DNA of 64,000 nucleotides from Mucor racemosus (GCA_027405735.1 JAPEHQ010000008.1:1240001-1304000); one strand, 5' to 3'. Counted from the first letter of the stretch, positions 1 to 13,077 are shown. Notes: generated from the sequence alone by a model not told the origin. Numbers and translations are program-made.

Positions 1-1814
1 CACCACGTCTCTCATGTTCGATATTAACTGTGGCTGTAACGTGTTCTAATCGACCCAAGCCGACACTACTAAGCATATTTTGTGTCACTGTTAATGAACT
101 TGTAAACGCCTTATCTTTTTCAATTGTACCATTTAATGACGTTGGTGGTGTCAGATCAGGAATCTCTTGTTTTTCATTTTCAGGATCAATGACAGATAAG
201 ACTTCTAAATTAGTTTGTGGACGAACAGATTCAAATTTTTTAGCTAGCTCTACGATACGATAGGCATCCAAAGCACCATAGCCATATTTATGATTAAACA
301 TACGACCTGAGGGAAGCTCTGACCAATCATCATCAAATAACGACACTGGAACAGCTGATTGAACACACAAATGTTGCATATCACGCCACGTCAAGTCGGG
401 ACGTACAGATAATACCAACGCAAATACGCCTGAAGCTAGAGGGGCAGCAGCAGATGTACCGCCATGTCGGTCAGAACATTTATTATCTCCTGCATCCGTT
501 GTATACTAAGATTCTTTCATTATACATATAGCTTATTGGTTGTATAAAAATCACTTACAATATAACCTCCACTTCCACTAGAATAAGTTACTACTAATTG
601 CGCTGCACATCTTTCAGAATAATATGGATGATTACCCATTTTATCAATTGCACCCACTGTGATAGTATATATACTATTGGTGTAGCCATCAAAGTTACAA
701 TTATCATCATGAGCACCTCCATTTCCTGAAGCAAATACAAAAATAGAGCCAGTACCATTTCTTCCATTATGAATACCATTTTTAATAGCATCTGCTATAA
801 TTCCACTAGGTGCTTCCACAGTTTGTCCATTATCATTTGGTCCCCAAGAACAACCAAAAATTTGTGTATCTTGATATGCATAATTTAGTGCAGCCGCTTC
901 ATCGGCTTCTGTAATATCGCCTGACAAAATACGAACACCAGCAACCTTAGCATCGTAAGCAACACCAATACCGCATATATCGTTTTTTACGGCTGCAATT
1001 TCACCAGCACATCGAGTGCCATGTGTATCATCACTTAATCTTGGTTTTGGCTCATTGACGTGATCATTGAAATCATACGAGCCTTTTGCAAACTATTTAA
1101 TTTAATGAACATAAGATTACATTTGATAGTCTGAATATAGTTACATAATTATCCTTCAGATCAGGATGATCCATATCTAGCCCATCATCTAGAATGGCAA
1201 CTATTATACCTTTGCCTGTAATTCCTTGACTCCAAACGCCTGTTACATTAATATCATTTCCACGTTCGTCTGTATTAATCTATGCATAAAACAAATAAAT
1301 ATAGGTATTTTAAATTGAACATATTTAATTTATACATTACCAAATGCCATTGTTGATCAAAACCAGGATCGTTTATAGAAAGAGCATCTTTAATAAGTTG
1401 ATATCCATTTGAATCATCAAGTGAAGGTAATGGTATAGTTTCGTCGTTCAATTTGTATTCTTCTCCTTTATTTTCAATGATGGGTGGCGGAGCACGTTTA
1501 TATAAACGTCGATTTGGTATTTGTGGTTGGATATCATTTATCATTGAATCAAAATGTCGTTTATGCTTTTTATAGTGTTGTAACACATCTTTACTCCCTT
1601 TTGGTATACTCAGCCAATAATAATGACTTAATTCACCCACTTGACCTTCTATTTGACCTCCCATTTCATGGGCTAATGAATTTGCTGAAGCTCTGTCGTT
1701 GGGTTGAAGGGTATGAATTGTATAATAAGATCGTTTATTGTAATCTCTTTTTTCGATTGCCCATGTCGAATGAAATAAAAATAAAGCAAAAGTTAGAATT
1801 AATGATTTTTTCAT
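1..1814 (-). CDS. KEX2: Kexin-type subtilisin-like proprotein convertase (3' end outside window)
   Basis: Serine endoprotease that cleaves secretory precursors after dibasic sites, normally in the late Golgi. Exons read 1814-1341, 1279-1145, 1092-559, 505-<1, all with GT-AG borders and consistent phase. The N terminus has a hydrophobic signal peptide ([19 protein letters not shown]), then a prodomain ending in a KR site (LYKRAPPP) that fits autoprocessing. The S8 catalytic triad is visible: Asp in AILDDGLD, His in [11 protein letters not shown], Ser in [13 protein letters not shown], and the oxyanion Asn in SGNGG. A P/Homo-B domain begins before the window edge; the transmembrane tail is not visible. 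The start is the first ATG of the open frame. The stop of the next minus-strand gene lies 120 bp upstream. Family identification is confident; the KEX2 symbol is by family resemblance. Confidence 0.93.
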
Positions 1815-1933
1815 TTAGTTAATGTATGTATGTACAAGAAAGAAGAAGAAGAATAAGAAGTGCAAGAAGGGATATTCTTTAATACAATTTGTTTGCATCT
1901 TGAGAATTTTGTCGTGGGTGTTTGTAGCATTGC

Positions 1934-3557
1934 TTAAAGGGTATCTCCGCCGGCTGTTATGTGTTCTATGGCACAATTGTATATATTGTCGCTTAGCAAA
2001 TATACCTCGCTACGACGTTTTATCATTCGATTTTTAATTTGGTTTTTCTCTTGTTCCAGACCAATAGCAAGACTGAATTGCTCTTCTTTTTCTTGTTCAA
2101 GCCCAAGTATCATTAAATCTTGCCATTGCTCATGCTGCTTGCAATCTACTTTTTGACACGTATTAGAGTCAGTTGGAATATCATTTTGCTTCCAAACGGT
2201 ATCTGATAAGATGAATCTATAATCAAATCCACATTTGGCAGTCGGGTATACTATTAGAGTTTGTTTTTTGCTAATAATATTAGCATTTTCTCGAATCAAT
2301 TGTTTCTCTTTCCTAATATCTAAAAGACGTTGCTTGTCTTGCTTATCAGCAAAAGAATTAACACACAAATATCTGTGTTTTTCCAAGATTAGTTGAGGAA
2401 CAGAGACAATTAGACAAGTATCATTAAATGAGACATCTTTCCTCCGTTTGATTTCAACCAGTTCTAATCGAGCTCGTGCAACCTGTAAACCGCATAAATT
2501 TGAGCAATACTTGGAAATGTATCCTAATTGTGATCCTATTCTAGCTACTGAATGGCAGGCAGGATTTGCACATTTCGGTTTCCAACAAGTGTATTTACCT
2601 GTAACTAAAAAACTAGTTCATTAATATTATGCATAATGCAAATTATATAATAGAGCCTTACTTGTGAAGCAATCATCACAAAAATAAAGGTCAATAAATT
2701 CACTATCCCTTTCATCTATGCTTATGCATTCTCCATGAAACCATTCATCACAACGATCACATGCAATCATAAATCGCTTCGCATCATATGGCTGACGACA
2801 AATGCAATATAATTTCCCGTCTTTTTGTCCCTTTTTCTTGGGCTCTCGAATTGTCATATTTTCTGGTTTCGAGGGCGATCTTTCTCTTTTTGTTGGTGGC
2901 AGAATAAACGATTTCTAATTGAGTATGTTTAATATCTTTACATTGTACATGTCTGATATAATCGATTTACATTCTCAATATCCGTTGATTCATTATTTTT
3001 TAATCTTGAAGCTTTTATTGTGTTAAACAACTCATCAGGCTCCTAGATTCGCAATATTAATAATAAAACGCAAACCATATACATGTGAAACTTACATATT
3101 TAATTGAACCATTACAGGGCAATGAGTTATTGCTGGATATTGAATAATTGTACAGAGAATCTTTGTTTACAAAAACAGTTGTTTTACCTCTAGTAGAGAC
3201 CCAGTTATATGATTTTTTAAGTATTCTGATACTCTTCTTTTCTGCTGCTGATGAGCGTACTAATGGTAATGTGCAATCGCTTGAATAGCCTGAAGAATGT
3301 GATCCAGGAGTAGATGGACATTCTGAATCTATAACTACAGCAGATGATTCTTTTTGGATTTCTTCTGCTTTTAAAGATATTGATTGCCGTTGTATATCCC
3401 ACTTTTTGCGTGGTGTAATAGCTTTATTCAAAGCAAGCCTTTTTCTTAATGGCAACTGATTTTTTGGTGGAAGTAACCTTTTGTATTCCATCAGGGACGA
3501 TGGAGGAGAATATGCCTTTTTAGATGATTGTACAGAACTATCGCGATAATTTGACAT
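1934..3557 (-). CDS. PHD-finger protein, Spp1/CXXC1-like COMPASS (Set1C) subunit
   Basis: Exons 3557-3096, 3042-2971, 2914-2662 and 2598-1934 give 483 residues in one frame. The middle contains a PHD finger: CICRQPYDAKRFMIACDRCDEWFHGEC followed by CDDC after the next stretch (Cys4-His-Cys3 pattern; shown here as CICR, CDRCDEWFHGEC, CDDC). After it comes a Cys-rich segment (CWKPKCANPAC, CSNLCG) and a charged C-terminal region, the order seen in CFP1/Spp1 proteins, which read H3K4 methylation for the Set1 methyltransferase. The N-terminal 170 residues are Ser/Lys-rich and low in recognisable motifs. The ATG at 3557 is the first true ATG of the frame. No CXXC DNA-binding domain is seen, as in fungal Spp1. 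The alternative is another PHD regulator; Spp1-like is favoured by the post-PHD Cys-rich segment. Confidence 0.8.
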
Positions 3558-5389
3558 GTATGTAATCAATTATTTTTTTGTTTACAGCTTCAAAGTGAGA
3601 AGAGAGAAAGTAGAATGAAGAAAGGTATGCACAGATCAGAAAAGAAGATCCGAGTCGGATCATTTTGTACATACAGAAGTGAATGTGTGCATTCAAAAGT
3701 CGGTTTCTTTCAATATTAATAAAATTCTACCAAATTTAACGGATTTTGTTAAAAAATGGCTTCTTTTCATTAAGAGAGAAACGTTATTATACTATTAAAG
3801 TGATAAAACTTGGAATATTGAACCACTCAAAGTGAACAAGTAATTGGACTATTCTTAACATTGTTTTCTCGAAATAAAATTTCTAACGTATACTTCATAT
3901 GTTACAAAATATGGAATCAAGTTTTTTAATTAACATTTTGTCTATTCAACCATCTAAAAAATTCTTTAAGCTATGCTGATGTATCCAATTTCGCTGCTTT
4001 GATAAGGATTTTACGAAGAAACATATATGGATGTGCGATTAAAAAAATATTAATCATACTTGATTTAGAAATAATTATCAACATATTATTATTATTCAAA
4101 AACGTGCTGAATGGTTCACTAAATATTAAGTAAAAGTCCTTGAATTTATCCTGTTGTGAAATATGCAGAAAATGTGAAAAATACAAAAAAAAAAAAAAAC
4201 TCTTCGTCAAATATATATAATTAATTATTAAACTTTATATCATGTAGATACACAAATATACGGACGAATAAAGAATATTTATCGACGATAAGATCATTTA
4301 TGTATTCGGTGAATAACGCTGTCTGCTATTTTTTTTGCCGTTAACTTCTGATCGTTTAATAAAGCATCCCATTGAAGAAACAAGAAACAGAGGTTTGCGA
4401 TTTTCTTGTATTTTTTCTAGCATTTAGTTACCCAAAGTTATTTAAATCAATACGTTTTCTAAAAAATGGATACATTACACATTGCACTACAGTTTTGATT
4501 ATGCATAAAGAGAATGTTTACTTACTAATTTCAGTAGTTGCCATTGCCATGCATACTGATTTTGGCCGATTTAGCGCTATTTCTAATTTTAAAATGGTCT
4601 GCTGAGACATAAAAGCAACTAAGGAAATCTGAACGCTTGATTCCTACGATTTGGCCAGTAAATTAATGAGATGCTAAAATTATATCTCTGGATACTGTTC
4701 CAGTTGTAGTATATATTTGAAAAATTACAGCCCATTTGGATCAATATTCATTGATTTCAAGTATTTTTCTAGTCGCTAAATTTCTTTCAAGCAGAAGAAA
4801 AAGCTCTTTTTTTCAAAAACGTGCCCAAAAATCCTTCAAAAACAGTTGTTAGCTAACGAAATCAAGGTATGCTCTTCATACATCTACTGCGTATCAAGTG
4901 CAACTTTAAAATTCAATTTTGAATCATTATTTGATTTTATAAAAAAACTTCAAAGAATATCTGAAACAACCCGTACAAAATAGTTTAAGCAAGTACGAAT
5001 TTTTATTTCTCTATTTCCACAGCAAATTGGGAAAGCTAAATCTTTTTCAGCCCTGTGGATCAATGCTGGAAGTACCTGTCATTGCAATGGGAGATCATTT
5101 GGGTCCATATTCGTCGAGAACCGGTGAGCTTATCGATCTTAGTAGGCGTAAATAGCAAGTAATCAACTTGTTGTTCAAATTTACCGAATGTACAATGACC
5201 CATGGAAGCTGATATCTAAAACACTTGTAGTACCTATTTATACATATTCATACCTATATTCATAAATTGGATCAGTATTTGTAGAGATCGTAGTAGTTAC
5301 TTAAATTGCTTCAATAAAAGTGCACAGTAAGAAGCTATAGATGCACTTTGGCAATGATTTCCTCAATACACAGTGGGTTGTGAACGGTG
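3558..5389. other. AT-rich intergenic region
   Basis: No supported gene. Short ORFs here lack splice context or family motifs. One 36-codon open stretch near 5042-5150 looks protein-like but has no recognisable domain. Confidence 0.5.
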
Positions 5390-6920
5390 TCCTTTGAGAT
5401 CAGCGCGTCAAAGATGTGCCCCTACTCTCGTGCAAAGTTGGAGATTATCATTATAATCGAAATTCGCTGAGATAGGGCTTTTGTTATCGATTTTGTACGG
5501 TTGTAAAAAGTAGGTTTCAGATGGTTTTTAAATGGGTTTCGAATGTTTTTGCACAATGCTGAATCAGACCATGTAAAATATTTAAAAGAGATATACCTTT
5601 ACGCTATACGCCACTGATACAGTATCTCTCGGAAAATAGAAATATTAATACCAGAATATAAGTGCACTGGCCAAACATTGACCGAAATTGACGAGGACTA
5701 ACCTAAAATTGATTATAAAAAATTGAGCACCTAAATTGAGGCATTAATTTTGTATTCACCAAATAGACCCAACTCTAAACTACTCTGAATTTTTTGTTTC
5801 AGCGAAAAATATTGATTTTTCACCAAGATAATCAAAATAATAGTTTGCATTACAGCTTACAGCCTACACTAACTGAGTCCTAAAATTGATTTCTGAAAAC
5901 GATCGAAAAATGATCAAAAAAACAAATTTGTTTATTCATTCATGAACTGCAAAGTAAGTCGACCTAGCAAATTAAATGGTTTTTGTACAGTTTTGAATTC
6001 TGCATTTATCTAAATACAATTCTGACAAATATTTCACATTAAATTTTGCGCAAAATACGATTGAAATTTTGGAGGTTTTTTGAATATACACATCACTTTT
6101 TATAAAAATAAATTAAATATAAGTAATTGATATAATGCGCAATAAAATTATCTATCGATCGAGCTATTGCTAAACCATCTAGCTGCAGTTTCCGTAGAGA
6201 AAACAAGATTTTTGTAACTTTTTTTTTTTCAAATTCAGAATTTGGATGAGGGTATACAAGGGGAAAATGGAAGCTAGAAATGGAAGTACCTGTTTGTACA
6301 CATTTTTGAGGATATCTCCATGAAAAATCAATATTTTGAAAAACTTTAAATTGGATCCGAGAGAGATTAACGAGCTTAATGACATGAATGCGAAAAAAAT
6401 GTTGCTCAATTTGCCCAATATTTTGAAACCTACTATAGAAATGACAAAAAAATATGAGAAAAAAATAAAGGTGCTCGGAATTTTTTTATATTAAAATATG
6501 TTATAGAGCGCTTCAAAACAAGAAAGTTTTATTATTAGAAAGCGTTAGTATAGATTAATGGTTTCTGGAGATATGAAGCCTCAAAGTTTTCAACCCTTTA
6601 GCAGTGAAATACGCGTAAAAAATCTGAAACATTAGCACTGAAAAATTAATACCAACTGCAAAAAATAGGATATTTCCGGATACTCGTTTTTGGATTAAAG
6701 CTGAACATCTCAGGTACATTGGCATATAATTTCATCTTGGTGCTATTTAGTGAAAACAAAAAGTAAAGCAGGAATGAAAAATGAGACCCAGTTTTCAAGG
6801 AAAAAGCAGTGAATTTTACGCGTTTTTGAGTCTTTCATGAGATATAAAATAAATTTAGGAATAGGTAGCATAATGCGACCAATTCATGTCTGTTTAGTAG
6901 TGTCTAAATTATATCCTAAA
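5390..6920 (+). repeat. Dispersed repeat family A, copy 1
   Basis: About 1.5 kb that recurs, diverged, at 31620-32770 (same strand, 5'-truncated) and 58225-59745 (opposite strand). Matching landmarks are the GCTGAGATAGGGCTTTTGTTATC word near 5470 (key core GATAGGGCTTTTGTTATC), the ATCGATCGAG word near 6155 and the ATAATGCGACCAATTCATG word near 6890. Only short, stop-riddled frames are present. No terminal inverted repeat or tail was recognised, so the element class is unknown. Confidence 0.75.
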
Positions 6921-7752
6921 AATGTTTATTATGACGTTAGTTATAGAAAAGAGAACACAATCCAATTTTGAAGATTCAAATTTTGCTCGACCAAATATCT
7001 ACAGAAAAAATGTACAAAATCCATTTTGACCTATGGAGTGTAATTGTTTCTGAGTATATCAGAGCAAGTTAGTAAACTATGTCAACTATAGATTGTAACT
7101 TTCATTGAACTATATGAAATTTATAAAGTGAATATATCATTTTTTTATTTATTAAATTAGTTAGAAAAAAAAACAGCTAAGGGTTATAGAGTGTAAATGT
7201 TTGGCTTCTATAATAAAAAATAAAATAAAATAAAAACTATTCTTCATTATATATTAGAAGGTGCTTCTAAAAGGAACAAGTCAAATGACAAAAGCTTAAT
7301 CTCAGTACATCGTAGCAACAAAGTCTACTCTGATACTTACTATGCCTCTTCCATTTCATTTCGTGTCCATGCAATTTATCACTCTGACGTATTAGCATTA
7401 TCGATAGCAAGTAGACCTAGTAATATTTACGTTAGGAACCCTAACTTTCAAGTATCGGTTTTCAAGCCGAAACTTTATTAATGTTCATCTTTGTTTTCAT
7501 ATATTTGATTTATAGAATCAAGCATATAATAATTATATATAACTTGCCAAAGCACAAATACTCGGTGTAAGCAGAGGCCGTAAGATCAAATACTTGTACA
7601 TTCGATCTTCGCAGTGTAGTAACACAACTTATTCAATTGAGAGTCAAATAGCGCAAGGTGACTTGAAATAAGCAGAGACTGAAAGACGCGCCTCAGAATA
7701 CAAACGCGATACAATTTTTTTCTCCATCTCATCAATTACATATACATAAATC
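6921..7752. other. Intergenic region upstream of the RFC gene
   Basis: AT-rich, no gene seen. The 3' part must hold the promoter of the RFC subunit gene; no clear TATA box or known site could be singled out. Confidence 0.4.
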
Positions 7753-9204
7753 ATGAGTCTCTGGGCAGATAAATATAAGCCAAAGACATTGGATCAGCTT
7801 TCATACCATAAAGACTTGTCTAATCATTTGAAAAAATTGGTATAAAATTGAGTAAAATATATATCTTACCATGATATACTAAAATCGCAATGAATAATAA
7901 TAGGCAGATTCTGATAATTTTCCTCATATGCTTTTTTATGGCCCCTCTGGTGCCGGCAAAAAGACTCGTTTAACTGCTGTTTTGAGAGAAATCTTTGGTC
8001 CATCAGTCGATAAAGTAAAATAACCCACTGTTTTCGCCATTATTTGCATTATAAACTAATTTCTATTTGACAGCTTAAAGTAGACCAACGTCAATTTGTT
8101 ACAACCTCAAATCGTAAAATGCTTTTTACTGTTGTATCTAGTAACTTTCATATAGAACTTAATCCTAGGTATGTTTAATTAACCTAACAATATTTGCATC
8201 TACTCATTCTATGTAGTGATTTGGGCATGTATGATCGTGTTATTGTTCAAGATGTCATCAAAGGCATTGCTCAAACCCAACAAATTGATTCGAATGCTAA
8301 ACATCAATTCAAGGGTAAAGAAAAAACTAATTGTGAAATTACTAAGTTTTTGTGTTAATATTTATCATTCATTATTTTAGTTGTTATCATTGATCAAGCA
8401 GATGAATTGACTAGAGAAGCTCAAGCGGCACTTCGTCGTACTATGGAAAAATACACTTCTTCAATGAGACTCATTTTGTGTTGCAACAGTCTTAGTAAAA
8501 TTATTTCACCTGTTCGATCTCGTTGTTTATTGATGCGTGTTGGTAGACCAGAAACTACTGAAATTGTGCGTGTATTACAAGATGTAGCTCACAAAGAAGG
8601 ATTTTCGTTACCAAAGGAGTTGGCTGTGAATATCGCTGAGCATTCCGAAAGAAATATGCGTGCAGCATTATTAGCACTGGAAAGTACAGCAGTTCGACAG
8701 TAAGTTTGTATTTATAAAATTTGAATTGATGTTCATATTTTGTTATTTTAGCCCTGATCTGACAGTCATCAGTCGACCCGAGGATTTGGATTGGGAAAAG
8801 GCAATTGCTTTAGTGGCAGATGGAATTATTAAAGAGCAATCAGCCAACAGATTACTTCAAATCCGTACCCAACTTTACGATATTATTACAAAATGCATCC
8901 AACCTTCCATTATCTTGAAAAGATTAACATTTTATCTATTGGAAAAAGTACCTGAACCAGTTAAAATCAAAATTATTCAACAAGCTGCTTTCCATGTAAG
9001 TTTTATTTTATAAATGAAAATGAATGAAATATTGACAATTTTATAGGAACATCGTTTACACATTGGAAGAAAAGACATCTTTCATTTAGAGGCATTTGTT
9101 GCCAATGTGATGAATATCTATAAAAGGTAAATTTCAAAAGGTTTATATTAAGCATCCGATAATTAAAAACGTATTTTGTTTATAGACATATGAATAATAT
9201 GTAG
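7753..9204 (+). CDS. RFC3: Replication factor C small subunit (RFC3 of human / Rfc5 of yeast type)
   Basis: AAA+ clamp-loader subunit that helps open and load PCNA at primer-template junctions. Eight exons: 7753-7839, 7904-8014, 8074-8168, 8217-8314, 8381-8699, 8752-8995, 9047-9126, 9186-9204, giving 350 aa, the usual family length. Seen: [16 protein letters not shown] at the N terminus, P-loop [12 protein letters not shown] (the KK form typical of this subunit), Walker B-like [11 protein letters not shown], the arginine-finger SRC box in SPVRSRC, and the C-terminal collar helices. The last exon codes only for the final HMNNM and stop. Tail-to-tail with the Kei1-like gene, 153 bp apart. Confidence 0.95.
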
Positions 9205-9357
9205 TAGTTTAAGATGAAATAAAATAAAAAATGTGTATATTTTACTATATTATTTTTGTAAGTTAAAATAAGAAAAAGGAATTAAGGAGAAAATACACAA
9301 AAAAATAAAGAAATCAAGGAAAAAGGGAAATCATCTGATATACTATATAAGAATGGT

Positions 9358-10219
9358 CTAAAATGGTCTTGTTCTACCAGATAAAGGCCTTGAATCATCA
9401 TTCAAATCGTCACCATCTTCATCATCTTGATCCATTTCATCATAACCAGCGAAATTTAATTCTTCATCGACAGCAGCCGTCATCTTGGAATAATGAGTTT
9501 TACCCATAGAAACGTAATAACATGTAATTACATAGGCAAAATAGAGCTAAGAAAAGCTTTGAGTTTTTACAAGAAATTGATCAGAATTGAAACAACTTAC
9601 ATGAATTAATCGAACTAGACATAAAATAACAATACTGACAATACTTTCAGCTTTAAACGAATCATCGTGTTGCTTCTTTCGTTCAGGATCATCTTCTAAA
9701 TCTGGTAAACTATGATCGGTATAAACAAACCACTGAACACTAAAGACAATAGTAGTAATTGAACTAATGACAAAATCAATCCAATAAAATAAGGTAAACC
9801 ATCGAATGAAATTGTATTTATCCTACAAGATAAATATGAGTAAATTATGCTTCAATTTACAATCAAAATGGAATTTACTTTGCTGATACTATAAAGTCCA
9901 AACCCGAATACAAATAATGCCAAGAGTGAATAAACATGGACACAAACGATAAATGCGTTGCTGTAATCAAGTGAAATAAGCCCATAAAACCCAGATAATT
10001 TATTGAGCTATACAAAGTATCGAGTAATTAGTTGATCAAAGAGCTTTTTTTTTACTATTGTAATTCATGTTTTGTATTTACAAGACCAAAGATTGTTATC
10101 AAATAAACGCCTACAATTCATTAATTTTTAACAATAAAACTTGGTTTCAAGGATTTTCTTATACCTGTTTTCAAAGGAATTAAAAAGCAACAATTCCTTG
10201 ATTGTGAAAATAAAGCCAT
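9358..10219 (-). CDS. KEI1: Kei1-like inositol phosphorylceramide synthase regulatory subunit
   Basis: Five exons (10219-10165, 10110-10082, 10007-9879, 9822-9601, 9546-9358) join in frame to 207 aa. The protein starts MALFSQSRNCCFLIPLKTG and has four hydrophobic segments: around FGLLNKLSGFYGL, VYSLLALFVFGFGLYS, IDFVISSITTIVFSVQW and SIVSIVILCLVRLIH. An acidic soluble tail (DEMDQDDEDGDD) follows. The FPLKTG-like start, the WFVYTDHSLP motif and the RLIHLYFAYVI motif fit Kei1, the Golgi subunit needed for IPC synthase activity and localisation. The gene is split into such short exons that no single open frame reveals it. It shares a 281-bp divergent intergenic region with the F-box/ankyrin gene. 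Alternative: an uncharacterised small tetraspan protein. Confidence 0.75.
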
Positions 10220-10500
10220 TATTTATCTATAATTATTTTTTTTTTATGAAAAAAGACAAAAAGAAAACCACTAAACAAGCACAAGAAAAAATTATATATT
10301 GCACAAAATTTGGCTCGGAAGAACCGGCTATCTGGATTCTCTTGGTACAAACTACTGTATATGAATGCCTTTCCCTTAAATCGTCACAATTACCTCTTTT
10401 CCAACTTTTACTATTGGCAAAAAAAGCTATTGTTTTCAATAGAAAAATTCTTTTTCTCTTTTTCTTTTTCTTTTTCTTCTTCTTTATATCCATTTAATTC

Positions 10501-11766
10501 ATGTTTAAATATACAAAAAATCAACAACAAGAACCGAAACAACAACATGAATGTTTAAATACGATATCAACAAAGGTAACAAATCCCCCGGCGGTGATCA
10601 CTTCGAAAACAATAACAACAACAATGTCCAACCAAGATTGCCGTTTACTTGATCTACCTCTAGAGCTACTTCATCGCATTTTTGTATATGCACAAAACCC
10701 AGCATTAGCTATCACTTGTAGACGATTTTGGAGTTTAGGACAATCAGCGATGCTACGAGCCGACTATTTAATGCATCGCTATGGTCCGCATGCTGTACTA
10801 GGCGAGACATCCATGAAGCGCCACATTGTGTCACTTCCTACTATTCAACAGCTATTAAGACTGAACTGTGATCCCACTGCTGACGATAGCTGGCTATTCA
10901 TCAAAGGATGCGAACTAGATCAAGTTGATTTATGTAGACGAATTCTTAAAACGGGATATTGCAATATACCTCATATGCTCAATCTAGCCGCTATAAAGGG
11001 CTCAATTGGTGTAGTCGATCTACTAGTATCAGAATTTGGTGCCAATGTACATCATGAGACTGTATTAACGTTAGCCTGCCGAGAAAATCAAGTAAATTTA
11101 GTCAAACATCTAGTAGAAACATACAATGTCTCTGTCCATAGTCACAATGAACGTCATTTAAGGAATGCTTGTTTGCATGGATTCTTGGAGCTTGTAGAAT
11201 ATTTGATAAAAGGTGCTAATGTACATGCGTATAATGATGCTGCTATACAAAATGCAGCGTATAAAGGATTTAATGATGTGGTTGAATTGTTATTGAGCGC
11301 TGGAGCTCATGCTGATGCCAACCAAAATGCCTGTATACAACATGCCGTTAATAATAATAGTCTGGATATGGTCAAATGCTTAATAGAGAAGGGAGGTATA
11401 GACCCAAGATGCAATCATGATTGGCCGTTAAGACATGCCTGTCGAAAAGGATTAAATGAAATACTTGCGTATCTGATTCAATTAGTGGGTACAGCTGATA
11501 TTGGAAATGGAGTTTTATTGGAATTAGCGCTAGTGCATAATCAATCAAGTACTTTGCAATTGCTTTTGAATGAAAGTGCAAACCCCAATTGCGATGGTGT
11601 TATTCGAGGTCTGAAATATATCGTAAATCCTAAAAATAAGTCAACGCATAAAGATGAAATGATTCAACATTTACTCGATGCAGGACTCAAATTGAATAGT
11701 CAAACTGAGAATATCTTTTTGATACCAGAAAACAAACTGATATCTTCCATTTTATCATGGATTTGA
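10501..11766 (+). CDS. F-box and ankyrin-repeat protein
   Basis: Single-exon gene, 421 aa. After a Gln/Thr-rich leader comes an F-box-like motif (LLDLPLELLHRIFVYAQNP), then about eight degenerate ankyrin-type repeats from residue 130 to 360 (for example GFLELVEYLIKGANVHAYND and GFNDVVELLLSAGAHADANQ). F-box proteins usually link substrates to Skp1-Cullin ubiquitin ligases, with ankyrin repeats as the substrate-binding part; the substrate is unknown. The start could be ATG 10501 or ATG 10624 (MSNQDCRLLDL), which sits right before the F-box and would drop the low-complexity leader. A long T/C tract lies just upstream (10440-10485). Confidence 0.75.
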   Translation: MFKYTKNQQQEPKQQHECLNTISTKVTNPPAVITSKTITTTMSNQDCRLLDLPLELLHRIFVYAQNPALAITCRRFWSLGQSAMLRADYLMHRYGPHAVLGETSMKRHIVSLPTIQQLLRLNCDPTADDSWLFIKGCELDQVDLCRRILKTGYCNIPHMLNLAAIKGSIGVVDLLVSEFGANVHHETVLTLACRENQVNLVKHLVETYNVSVHSHNERHLRNACLHGFLELVEYLIKGANVHAYNDAAIQNAAYKGFNDVVELLLSAGAHADANQNACIQHAVNNNSLDMVKCLIEKGGIDPRCNHDWPLRHACRKGLNEILAYLIQLVGTADIGNGVLLELALVHNQSSTLQLLLNESANPNCDGVIRGLKYIVNPKNKSTHKDEMIQHLLDAGLKLNSQTENIFLIPENKLISSILSWI

Positions 11767-13077
11767 TTTTGTATATACATTTGCATGTCTTCTTGTACAT
11801 ATTTTTCATTATTTATACCACATTTTTTAATTTGATAACATATAATCATTAAACTTTTAAGCTAAAATTGATCATATCAATTTTGCTTACCACATATGAG
11901 CATATGCCATATCTATAAATTTGCACATCTACTGATAAAAGATATCATACTGTCGTAGGCAGCAAAACTTCAACAGCAATCGATCATCCAACAAATATAA
12001 GGAAGTAGGTATATTAACCCATCAAAAAAAAAGGAGTGGCGGTGTTTAAATGATAAATCGCAACTGGATTTTTTCTAATCGAATTTGACATTTCTCGAAA
12101 AATTCGAACTTCAAAGAATTTTTATAACCAAAATGTGATAATTTTAGTGCAAAAGGTTATTAACACGAACTGTGCTGATTTTAGTGTACTATTCAATGAA
12201 ATTTGTTTTTTAAAATATTTTAACGTAAATTGCTTCGTTATTGTTGATAATGTAAGATTTCGGTTTTTTCGGAAAAACTCTAAAAAATTGGTGGGTATTA
12301 TCAAAATAAGCATTTCCATCATAAAGATAGCTTTATTTAAATCTTATAATGTCTATAAATGCCTTAGTAAAAAGTTGATTTTTTGACAAGAAAAATTGAG
12401 TTTAATGAAAATTGAGATTTTAGACGAGGTATGGTAAGGGAAAAAGTGGGTGAAAATCAGAATTGGAAAAAACACATAGAAATGGACGAAATTGAATCTA
12501 TTGATCGAGAGCATTCGTTTGGTATATTTCCAAGTGTTGAAATGACCGAAAACCATCAAAATTAAGCATTAAAGTACGAAAATGAGTCAATTTTGATATA
12601 TTTTTGACGTTTAGTTGTAATTAACTAGCAATTCCTATAAAAAAAATAATTGTAGGTGAATTTGAAGACCTGGTTCTTTTGCTGTTATAAGTTTTATAAT
12701 ATTTTTAACTGAAAGAAATGGTGGTACAAGCTCGGGATATTGTTTAATTATAGGAATTGTTGGGTTTCAAGTGAATGTCGAAAAAGTCAGAATGCCCCAT
12801 GAACAACGGATCTCCTTCTGTGCCTGGAAAAAGCAAACCCAAATTTGTCGTTCGCCAAAATAGAGGTTTTGAAGATCCAAGCTCATTTCTTCATATCGAA
12901 ATAAAAAAGTTGAATGATACTGGATTTGAGATCGCTTATACTAAAAATTATGCAGAGACAGTTGTAAAAGTATTCTGATTTCAAATATTAAAAAATTAAA
13001 ATATAAGCAAAAATTAAAATTCAAGTAAAAAAGATATACATGAAATCAGCAATAAAGGAGGATGCATATAGAGAAAT
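11767..13077. other. Intergenic region with one unassigned short ORF
   Basis: AT-rich. The only ORF with ordinary codon content is 12775-12978 (+, 67 aa, MSKKSECPMNNGSPSVPG...). It has no family resemblance I can name. It lies 100 bp upstream of the Fanzor relic and could be leftover of that element's N-terminal coding part or of its flank. Confidence 0.35.

Noticed and set aside
5042..5154. Protein-like 36-codon stretch (GSMLEVPVIAMGDHLGPYSS)
   Set aside because: No start, no splice context, no family recognised.
6179..6418. Short ORFs in repeat family A copies
   Set aside because: Frame is recognisable in three copies but truncated and broken differently; kept only as a remark on the repeat.
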